From the NCBI RefSeq assembly GCF_002082565.1, contig NZ_CP020562.1:620001-684000 (forward strand): a DNA stretch of 64,000 nt. Reading direction: 5' to 3'. Position numbers and translations under genes: made by a program. Under the pieces are notes generated by a model. That model was not told the origin of the DNA and did not search any database. It saw only the letters and a list, made by a program, of their open reading frames with translations. Shown in pieces: positions 57,402-64,000 of the stretch. Within the stretch, counting starts at the first letter, position 1; every line of letters starts with the position of its first letter. The stretch comes from Halomonas sp. GT. Its GTDB lineage: Bacteria > Pseudomonadota > Gammaproteobacteria > Pseudomonadales > Halomonadaceae.

Positions 57402-59057
57402 TTAGGCGGTAGCCGCCACCGGCGCTTGACGACCAGGAATCGCATCAAGCAGCGACTGGGTATAGGCTTCTTTTGGCTGAAGGAATATTTGTTCAGCGCT
57501 GCCTTGTTCAACAATACGGCCATGCTGCATCACCACGATGCGGTCGCAAATTTGCGCGGCTACCCGTAAATCGTGGGTAATAAACAGCAGTGAAAGCGAA
57601 AGCCGTTGCTTCAGTTCTTCAAGCAGTTTAAGCACTTGGGCTTGAATAGACACATCCAGTGCTGAGACCGCTTCATCTGCCACAATAAGCTCAGGGTTTA
57701 GCGCTAACGCACGGGCAATGCCAATGCGCTGGCGCTGCCCGCCGGAAAACTCATGAGGGTAGCGCTCCACGGCGCTTGCGCCAAGGCCCACTAGATCCAG
57801 TAGTTCTCCTGCCTGTTTGAGCGCCACGTTTTTGGGTGTGCCATTGGCCATAGGCCCTTGAGCAATCGCCATGCCGACCCGAGTACGTGGATTAAGCGAG
57901 GCGTAGGGGTCCTGAAAAATCATCTGCACGCGGTGGCGTTCACGACGCAGCGCGTCGCCTTTTAGCTGTGAAAGATTAACGCCATCCAGCAACAGTTCAC
58001 CGCTATCGGGGTGTTCAAGGCGCACCACACAGCGGCCAAGGGTGGATTTCCCCGACCCCGATTCGCCAACAATGCCCATGGTTTCGCCACGGGCCAGGGT
58101 TAGCGAGATATCATCCAGTGCGCGGACTTCTCGTGCTGGCTTAAACCAGCCCCCGCGTGAACGAAAGACTTTATTAAGCTGTTTGATCTCGAGTAGCGGA
58201 GCTACCTGGCTTGTTTCACGGTGGGGCGGCACTGCATTGCTGGGAATGGCGGCAATCAGTGCTTTTGTATAAGCGTTTTGTGGATTATCCAGCACCTCTT
58301 TCGCTTCACCGATTTCGACAATTTTACCATGGCGCATGACACAGACGCGGTTGGCAATTTCAGCCACGACCCCAAAATCATGAGTGATAAACATCACCGC
58401 CATGCCTCGGCGGCGCTGCAAATCACGAATAAGCTCAAGGATCTGCGCCTGGGTAGTCACATCCAGCGCTGTGGTGGGCTCGTCGGCGATCAATAGCACG
58501 GGTTCAAGGGCTAATGCCATGGCGATCATGACGCGTTGCCGCTGGCCGCCAGATAGCTCAAAAGGGTAGGCGCTAATGGCTTTTTCCGGCTGTGGAATCC
58601 CCACTTCAATCAACAGCTCCAAGGCACGTTCTTGACGCTGTTTCGGGGTGAGTTGACCATGCGCTTCAAACACCTCAGCGATTTGGGCGCCCACCCGCAT
58701 TAACGGATTAAGCGCGGTCATGGGCTCCTGAAAAATCATGCCGATTTTAAGGCCGCGCAGGGCGCGATGCTGTTTCTCGGTTAGGGTGATGACATCTTGG
58801 CCCAGAAAGTTGACCTCACCTTGAACGGGGCGCACGCCTTTAGGGAGCAGGCCCATCACGGTGTTAGCGGCCATTGATTTACCCGAGCCGGATTCCCCGA
58901 CAACACACATGATCTCGCCGCGATTAACATCGTAGCTAACGTTTTCCACCGCCAAGGCACGGTCTGCTCCTTTGGGGAGCGCCACGCTTAAGTCACGAAT
59001 GCTAAGCACAGTTTCAGCTGATGGATGCTGTTTTTTAGAATCGGTAGTGACCGTCAT
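57402..59057 (-). CDS. Peptide/nickel-type ABC transporter, fused double ATPase
   Basis: A 551-residue fusion of DppD-like and DppF-like ATPases. The first half has Walker A GESGSGKS at 54-61, [15 protein letters not shown] and [12 protein letters not shown]. The second half has [31 protein letters not shown] and [14 protein letters not shown], plus oligopeptide-type tails. A single gene with both ATPases is common in glutathione (GsiA) and some peptide systems. AGGAG precedes the ATG. Downstream of the permease genes in the same operon. Confidence 0.95.
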   Translation of the reverse strand: MTVTTDSKKQHPSAETVLSIRDLSVALPKGADRALAVENVSYDVNRGEIMCVVGESGSGKSMAANTVMGLLPKGVRPVQGEVNFLGQDVITLTEKQHRALRGLKIGMIFQEPMTALNPLMRVGAQIAEVFEAHGQLTPKQRQERALELLIEVGIPQPEKAISAYPFELSGGQRQRVMIAMALALEPVLLIADEPTTALDVTTQAQILELIRDLQRRRGMAVMFITHDFGVVAEIANRVCVMRHGKIVEIGEAKEVLDNPQNAYTKALIAAIPSNAVPPHRETSQVAPLLEIKQLNKVFRSRGGWFKPAREVRALDDISLTLARGETMGIVGESGSGKSTLGRCVVRLEHPDSGELLLDGVNLSQLKGDALRRERHRVQMIFQDPYASLNPRTRVGMAIAQGPMANGTPKNVALKQAGELLDLVGLGASAVERYPHEFSGGQRQRIGIARALALNPELIVADEAVSALDVSIQAQVLKLLEELKQRLSLSLLFITHDLRVAAQICDRIVVMQHGRIVEQGSAEQIFLQPKEAYTQSLLDAIPGRQAPVAATA

Positions 59058-59066
59058 GAGGGGCTC

Positions 59067-59900
59067 CTAGCGCTCGCGGGAAAGTTTGGGGTTAAGCGCA
59101 TCGTCTAGGCCTTCACCAACTAAGTTCAACGCCAGAACGGTGAGTAGAATCGCTACACCAGGGAAGAAACTCAGCCACCAGGCTTGGCGAATAACCGTGC
59201 GTGCCGCGCCAATCATGTAGCCCCAGGACATCACATTGGGGTCGCCCAAGCCTAAAAATGACAGCGCCGATTCCAGCAAAATAGCGGTAGCGACCATTAA
59301 CGAGGCTAGAACAATAATGGGCGACAGCGTGTTAGGCAGAATCTGACGCAAGATAATGGTGCTATTGGTTTGGCCAACCAAGCGAGCCGCTTCAACGTAT
59401 TCACGGTGCCGTAACGACATAAACTCTGCCCTTACCAAACGGGCAACCGGGGGCCAACTGACCAGCGCAATCGCCAGTACAATGGAGGTGATGCTGGGTT
59501 GCATAATCGCCACCAGCACAATCGCCAGGGCAAAGTTGGGGATGGTTTGAAAGAACTCGGTAAAGCGCATGAGTACGTCGTCAATCAGGCCTCCGTAGTA
59601 CCCCGCAATCGCACCCAGCGGCACGCCAATCAGCAGGGCGACGCTGGTGGATACCAAGCCAATCAGCAACGACACCCAGGCACCATGCATTAACCCAGCA
59701 GCGACGTTGCGTCCCATGGTATCGGTGCCCAGCAGGAAACCTTCCTGGGATAGCGGCGGCAAAAAGGGCCGTTGAACCATGCGCCAGGGCGACTCAGGAA
59801 ATAGCAAAGGCGCCAGAATCGCCATGACGATAATTAGCAGCAGAATAATCAGCCCTATCAGGGCACCACGGTTTTGCGCAAAGCGTGCGAAAAAGCTCAT
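59067..59900 (-). CDS. Peptide-type ABC transporter permease (DppC family)
   Basis: A 277-residue inner-membrane permease with an N-terminal span (ALIGLIILLLIIVMAILAPLLF) and the family segments LGTDTMGRNVAAGLMHGAW and the ATPase-coupling loop EYVEAARLVGQTNSTIILRQILPN. The ATG overlaps the DppB stop by 4 bp with AAGGGGG upstream. Confidence 0.94.
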   Translation of the reverse strand: MSFFARFAQNRGALIGLIILLLIIVMAILAPLLFPESPWRMVQRPFLPPLSQEGFLLGTDTMGRNVAAGLMHGAWVSLLIGLVSTSVALLIGVPLGAIAGYYGGLIDDVLMRFTEFFQTIPNFALAIVLVAIMQPSITSIVLAIALVSWPPVARLVRAEFMSLRHREYVEAARLVGQTNSTIILRQILPNTLSPIIVLASLMVATAILLESALSFLGLGDPNVMSWGYMIGAARTVIRQAWWLSFFPGVAILLTVLALNLVGEGLDDALNPKLSRER

Positions 59901-60874
59901 GAGGCCCCCTTGATGCGCGGATCAGCCAAGCGGTAAACCAAGTCGGTAAGAATATTGAAGACAATCACTAAAGCCGCCGAGAAGAAGAAAATACCCAGCA
60001 GCAGGTTGTAGTCACGCTGTTGTAGCGCTTCAAACATCAGTCGCCCGATACCCGGCCAAGCAAACACGGTTTCCGTCAAAATAGCGCCGCCAACCATCTG
60101 CCCAGCCTGTAAGCCTGCCAGGGTGATGATCGGCAGTAGGGCATTGCGAAGAATGTGTCGGCGCTGAATGACGCTAGGCTTTAACCCTTTCGCGCGAGCG
60201 GTTTTAACGAAGTCCTGCTGGGCTGCATCGAGCATAGAGGTGCGCGTCATGCGGGTATAAATCGCCATAAAAAATAGCGCCAGCGTAGTGGCAGGCAGTA
60301 TTAAATGCGTGGCGACATCCAGCACAAGCGCAAAGCCAGTGTGCCCCGCACCAACGGTGTAAAGACCGTAAGCGGGCAGCCAGCCGAGGTAGACGGAAAA
60401 TACCACCACGGACATCAGTGCTACCCAAAACAGAGGCGTAGCATAAAACACCAAGGCTAGCGCCATAATCAGTGAACCAGAGGGCTTTTTAACCCGCGCC
60501 GCGGCCATGGAACCTGCCACAATACCGAGCACCAGCGAGAGCACAAACGCCGTGCCGGTTAGTAACAGTGTGGCGGGCAGTCGAGACATGATGAGATCAA
60601 AAACAGGCACACCAAGCCGATAGGAGTAACCAAAATCGAGCATGGCAATGCCTGATACGTAACGCCACAGTTGCACATACATCGGCTGATCAAGGCCGAA
60701 GCGTTCACGCAATTGGTTGAGAAACTCCTGGTCAGCAGCGCCCGCCTCACCGGCTAAAATCGCCGCGGGGTCGCCGGGAGCCATCTGAATAAGGAAGAAG
60801 TTAAAAATAACGATTAGAAACAATACGATAACGGCCTTCAATAACCGCATCACTATCAAACGAGCGTAAACCAT
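59897..60874 (-). CDS. Peptide-type ABC transporter permease (DppB family)
   Basis: A 325-residue permease. The ATG at 60874 (MVYARLIVMRLLKAV) has AGGAAGG upstream and is chosen over the frame start at 60901. Family features: N-terminal span VIVLFLIVIFNFFLIQMAPGDPA, FGLDQPMYVQLWRYV, coupling loop FVKTARAKGLKPSVIQRRHILRNALLPI and GAILTETVFAWPGIGRL. It follows the binding-protein gene. Confidence 0.94.
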   Translation of the reverse strand: MVYARLIVMRLLKAVIVLFLIVIFNFFLIQMAPGDPAAILAGEAGAADQEFLNQLRERFGLDQPMYVQLWRYVSGIAMLDFGYSYRLGVPVFDLIMSRLPATLLLTGTAFVLSLVLGIVAGSMAAARVKKPSGSLIMALALVFYATPLFWVALMSVVVFSVYLGWLPAYGLYTVGAGHTGFALVLDVATHLILPATTLALFFMAIYTRMTRTSMLDAAQQDFVKTARAKGLKPSVIQRRHILRNALLPIITLAGLQAGQMVGGAILTETVFAWPGIGRLMFEALQQRDYNLLLGIFFFSAALVIVFNILTDLVYRLADPRIKGAS

Positions 60875-60952
60875 AGACACCTTCCTGACCGATACCTTCA
60901 TGACATGGCTGAAGCACCCAGGCAGCTTGCGCGGCCTGGGTGTCGCTTTGGA

Positions 60953-62509
60953 TTAGCGGTCTAACCAAGCATCTTTGAAGCCATCGTTGACACCCACACC
61001 GGAGGTCACGAGGTCTTTTACGTCACAGCGGTAAAGGGTAGGGAAGCCAAGCTCCATCAACCAGCCGACAGGCACGTCTTCATGCAGAATTTCCTGCACT
61101 TCATGGTATAGCGCTTCACGCTCTTCATCGGGGAAGGCCGTGGCCGCAGCGTTAAACAGCTCGTCAACACGCTCGTTTTCATAGCCTTCTACGTTATTCC
61201 AGGGTGAGCCTTTGGCAATATTGTCGGAAAGGTAGGTGCGTGAAATGCCCAGCGCCGGGTCGCCATACTGGAACAGGTAGGTAAAGGCGAGATCGTAATC
61301 CCAGTCGCCAAGGCGCTGGTTCCAGCCGCCCACGTCGGTGGCTTGGGTTCTTACGTTAATACCCACTTCACGCAGGTTCTGTTGTACGGCTTCAGCCCAA
61401 CGGGTCCACGTTTCGCCGTAAGGAAGTGGCAGAATGGTAATCTCTTCGCCGTCATACTCCATTTCTTCCAACAGCTCACGGGCACGGTCTGGATTGTGAT
61501 CGTAAGGCTCTAAACCATCATGTTGGAAACGCGCATTGGAGCCAAAGGCTGAGAGCGGCACATTGCCTAAGCCATTCCACAGCACATCTTTGGCAAACTC
61601 ACGATCCATGGCATACATCACTGCTTGGCGGAAGCGTTTGTCGGCGGTTGGGCCTTCACGGTTGTTCATCCACAGCATGGCGAAGGGACTGAAATATTCG
61701 TGGCCTTCTTCTGTCATACAGACGTTATCCATGGCAGATAGGCGCGGAATATCGAAGTTCTCAACGGTGCCGCTTGGTAGTACATCAATGGTGCCATTCT
61801 CGAAGGCGACCGCACGGGAACCACCGTCTGGAATGATGTGCCAGTTGACGCCGTCCAGATAGGGCAGCCCGTCTTCGTAGTAGTCGTCGTTTTTAACTAG
61901 CTCGATAACGGTGCCGCGTTCCCAATTAGCAAATTTGAAGGGGCCTGTGCCAATCGGGTGGTCGTTGTGTTCGTTGTTGCGGAAGTCGGTGTCCGCGTAA
62001 AGGTGTTCAGGCACCATGGTGAAGGTGCCTGCTTCAAAGGAGATCAGGAACGGGCCGAAGGGCTCGGTTAAGGTAAATACAACGGTGTGATCATCTGTTG
62101 CTTCGATGCTTTCCACATGTTGTAAAACGGCCCGCGCACTGGGGTTCAGCTCGCGGTGGAAAACATCGGCAGAAAACACCACGTCGTCAGCAGTGAAGGG
62201 TTCGCCGTCGTGCCAGGTAACATCTTCTCGTAAGTGAAAGGTGTAGGTGCGGCCATCGTCACTGACTTCCCATGACTCAGCGAGCTGCGGCATGGGTTCC
62301 AGATCCGTAGTGTAGCGCAGTAGCCCTTCATAGATATTGCCTGCCACGGTGCGCGTAGGTGCGTTTTGCACCATCCCCAGCACTAAGCCTGGTGGTTCTG
62401 GTTGAATAATAGTGTTAACAGTGCCGCCCTGTTTCGGGTCGTCTGATAGAGCGGTCGACGAAAAAGCGAATGCTGCAGCGGAAATTGCCAAAGCCAAAGG
62501 TGTTTTCAT
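60953..62509 (-). CDS. Extracellular solute-binding protein family 5 (DppA/OppA type)
   Basis: A 518-residue periplasmic receptor with a signal peptide (ALAISAAAFAFSSTALS). Typical segments are GLLRYTTDLEPMPQLAESWEVSDDGRTYTFHLREDVTWHDGEPFTADDVVFS-type N-terminal region, GTGPFKFANWERG, RFRQAVMYAMDREF and the C-terminal MELGFPTLYRC. GAGGAGC precedes the ATG. It is the first gene of the ABC operon, divergent from the GntR regulator. Ligands of this family include peptides, opines and other amino compounds. Confidence 0.94.
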   Translation of the reverse strand: MKTPLALAISAAAFAFSSTALSDDPKQGGTVNTIIQPEPPGLVLGMVQNAPTRTVAGNIYEGLLRYTTDLEPMPQLAESWEVSDDGRTYTFHLREDVTWHDGEPFTADDVVFSADVFHRELNPSARAVLQHVESIEATDDHTVVFTLTEPFGPFLISFEAGTFTMVPEHLYADTDFRNNEHNDHPIGTGPFKFANWERGTVIELVKNDDYYEDGLPYLDGVNWHIIPDGGSRAVAFENGTIDVLPSGTVENFDIPRLSAMDNVCMTEEGHEYFSPFAMLWMNNREGPTADKRFRQAVMYAMDREFAKDVLWNGLGNVPLSAFGSNARFQHDGLEPYDHNPDRARELLEEMEYDGEEITILPLPYGETWTRWAEAVQQNLREVGINVRTQATDVGGWNQRLGDWDYDLAFTYLFQYGDPALGISRTYLSDNIAKGSPWNNVEGYENERVDELFNAAATAFPDEEREALYHEVQEILHEDVPVGWLMELGFPTLYRCDVKDLVTSGVGVNDGFKDAWLDR

Positions 62510-62764
62510 TTTGTTTCTGCTCCTCGGTTACTAGGCCAAAGCCTGGCACGTAATGGATTTACGTTGTCGTTAGGCGAGCGAGGCGTGATACAAAAAAAGC
62601 CCAGTTGTGATTGTTGTTATGGATTGTCGTTACAGAGCGTTATAAGAGGCCTTTTTGAACATAGCAGTGGTTTATAAAACTGTCGACAGTCGGCAATCGG
62701 CCGTCGACAGAATACTTTTTTGCGTCATACTAAAAATACGTAACACTTAATAAGAGTAGACTCT
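62510..62764. promoter_or_regulatory. Divergent regulatory region with twin palindromes
   Basis: This 255-bp region separates the ABC operon and the GntR gene. It holds a perfect palindrome ACTGTCGACAGT (62679-62690) and a second copy, CCGTCGACAG (62701-62710), centred 21 bp away. A further AGAGT-AG-ACTCT inverted repeat (62752-62763) lies directly before the regulator's ATG. The palindromes are good candidates for the regulator's operators. Confidence 0.6.
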
Positions 62765-63439
62765 ATGGTCTCTTCCTCAGTGGCTCCCGGCGGCTTTATT
62801 CAACAGCAAAACCTTGTTGAACAGGTGGCCGACTATTTGACGCAAGCGATTATCCAGCAACACTTTTTGCCCGGTGAGCGGCTTTCAGAAGTGCAGCTGT
62901 CTCGGGATTTAGGCGTCAGCCGTGCGCCGGTTCGCGAGGCCGCTCGCTTATTGGAAAGTCGTGGGTTGTTGGTCTCAAAACCGAGGCGTGGTTTTTTTGT
63001 CAGGGCGTTGAATGCCGTTGAATTAGAGGATGTCTTCGATCTGCGGCTATGCCTTGAACGCCATGCCATCCAACGCTTATCAGAGCGCTATAGCAGCGAC
63101 GCTGAGCGCGCGCTAAAACAGCAGGTAGAGGTTTTATGCGAAGCGACCGCCAGCAATGATGGAACACGCCGCATTGAAGAAGACCTGCAGTTTCACCGCT
63201 TAATAATTCATTACGCGGGCAACGAGCGGCTGCTGCGGGCATTTGATGGCTTAACCCATGAACTTCGTCTGTGCATTACGCTGATTACCAAAACCCACGA
63301 AGCCCCCGATACCATTGCCACCAGTCACTTTAAGCTGCTAGATGCCTTGGGTAGCGGCCGTTCAGAGGCTTGCCGCGAGGCCATTGACTACCATATAGGC
63401 GTTGCTAGGGATTTTGTGGTGAGCAGCGTGGGAGAGTGA
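62765..63439 (+). CDS. GntR-family regulator, FCD (FadR) subgroup
   Basis: A 224-residue repressor-type regulator. The N-terminal winged helix runs from about residue 15 to 85 (VADYLTQAIIQQHFLPGERLSEVQLSRDLGVSRAPVREAARLLESRGLLVSKPRRGFFV). The FCD ligand domain follows, with the metal-ligand histidines in DLQFHRLIIHYAGNERLL and ATSHFKLLDAL. Its position divergent from the ABC receptor suggests that it controls that operon, and perhaps its own gene, in response to a carboxylate. Confidence 0.94.
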   Translation: MVSSSVAPGGFIQQQNLVEQVADYLTQAIIQQHFLPGERLSEVQLSRDLGVSRAPVREAARLLESRGLLVSKPRRGFFVRALNAVELEDVFDLRLCLERHAIQRLSERYSSDAERALKQQVEVLCEATASNDGTRRIEEDLQFHRLIIHYAGNERLLRAFDGLTHELRLCITLITKTHEAPDTIATSHFKLLDALGSGRSEACREAIDYHIGVARDFVVSSVGE

Positions 63440-63585
63440 ATAAAAGAGTGCGTGAGAGCAGCTAACCCCTAATCTAAATGTGCATTGTCATTAGATAAAT
63501 CAATAGTTCACACCTGAACAGATGTCGCCTTGCTCTAGGTCTGGCAAGATAGCGTTTTCGGACGTTTGACGATCAAGGACACGGC

Positions 63586-64000
63586 ATGGCGCATTTGCTA
63601 CGCATCGTTATGATTCACGGCCACTTGTCAGGGGTGGTTGAACTCAATGTGGATGGCCACACCAATATTTGCGGCACCAACGCGTCAGGCAAAACCACGC
63701 TTCAGCGGTTAGTGCCGGTGTTTTACGGCGAGCTGCCCAATAAGGTGGTGCCGAAAACCCGCATGAAGTTTGATGCCTTCTATTTGCCCACTCGTCAAAG
63801 CTATCTCGTTTACGAATATCGCCGCGAAGCAGGTAATGTTTGCCAAGTCGTGCTGACGCGCAAGCAAGAAGGTGGCGTGGAGTATCGTTTTGTCGGTGCC
63901 CCTTATCGGCCAGAAGACTATCTGATCGAAACTGAGAAAGGCCCCTTGGCACTGGAGTACCCACAGTGGTCTAGCGGATTGCGCCGCAGCGGGATTCCTG
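63586..64000 (+). CDS. Large P-loop ATPase, N-terminal part (DUF3584-like), cut by window edge
   Basis: The first 138 codons of an open frame to the window end. The ATG at 63586 has AAGGA seven bases upstream. The start MAHLLRIVMIHGHLSGVVELNV is followed by a Walker A motif GTNASGKTT near residue 30, then LQRLVPVFYGELPNKVVP and FYLPTRQSYLVYEYRRE. The GxNxSGKTT motif close to the N-terminus and the YLP segment suggest the SMC-like DUF3584 family, whose members are usually about 1000-1200 residues; this is from memory and no function is assigned. It is 146 bp after the GntR gene, on the same strand. Confidence 0.75.
   Translation, partial: MAHLLRIVMIHGHLSGVVELNVDGHTNICGTNASGKTTLQRLVPVFYGELPNKVVPKTRMKFDAFYLPTRQSYLVYEYRREAGNVCQVVLTRKQEGGVEYRFVGAPYRPEDYLIETEKGPLALEYPQWSSGLRRSGIP

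Noticed and set aside
46368..63439. Ectoine degradation cluster (doe/eut)
   Set aside because: A cyclodeaminase-family gene and a TRAP system are present, but there is no ectoine hydrolase (DoeA-like) or DoeB-like deacetylase; the deacylases here are of the HDAC superfamily.

Overview
The window comes from a chromosome of a Halomonas-like gammaproteobacterium (Halomonadaceae; inferred). The evidence is the gamma-proteobacterial order of housekeeping genes (trkH-trkA-rsmB-fmt-def // dprA-tsaC-hemF-aroE; der-bamB-yfgM-hisS-ispG-rodZ-pilF-rlmN-ndk-isc-cysE-trmJ // suhB; secF-secD-yajC-tgt-queA), the protein sequences, the moderately high GC, and TRAP and peptide uptake systems typical of halophilic heterotrophs. 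No phage, insertion sequence or CRISPR array is visible.

Region 1 (1-5.0 kb): the end of a biotin operon (bioB, then bioF running off the left edge), with a BirA-like operator overlapping its promoter. It is followed by a DTW-domain tRNA modification enzyme, an EamA exporter and a TraB-family membrane protein. Region 2 (5.0-16 kb): potassium uptake (trkH, trkA), dodecin, 16S rRNA methyltransferase, formylation and deformylation of Met, a peptidoglycan-associated protein that has apparently lost its LysM domain, dprA, tsaC, hemF and aroE. Region 3 (16-33.5 kb): envelope lipoproteins, a DUF815 ATPase, der-bamB-yfgM-hisS-ispG-rodZ-pilF-rlmN-ndk, and a shortened isc locus (iscR-iscS-iscA, no iscU/hscBA/fdx). 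Next come cysE with a repetitive tail, trmJ, and a SuhB homologue whose catalytic metal site is destroyed. Region 4 (33.5-39.4 kb): secF-secD-yajC, tgt-queA and tRNA-Leu(CAA).

Region 5 (39.7-46.2 kb) is one gene for a 2152-residue, acidic, surface-type protein. It has a BapA-like N-terminal part, a glycine-rich linker and about twelve divergent repeats of roughly 115 residues.

Region 6 (46.4-63.4 kb) is an accessory catabolic island. An AraC regulator precedes a RidA protein, an ornithine-cyclodeaminase-family enzyme, a complete TRAP transporter, two different zinc amidohydrolases of the histone-deacetylase superfamily and a class IV aminotransferase, all on one strand. Facing them are a HisC-like aminotransferase, a GlcD-type FAD dehydrogenase and a peptide-type ABC transporter, with a divergent FCD-type GntR regulator. 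My inference is a pathway that imports N-acylated amino compounds, deacylates them, and feeds the amines or amino acids into transamination, deamination and 2-hydroxyacid oxidation. Two candidate operators, each with two elements 21 bp apart, fit control by the AraC and GntR proteins. The window ends inside a large P-loop ATPase gene that resembles the DUF3584 family.
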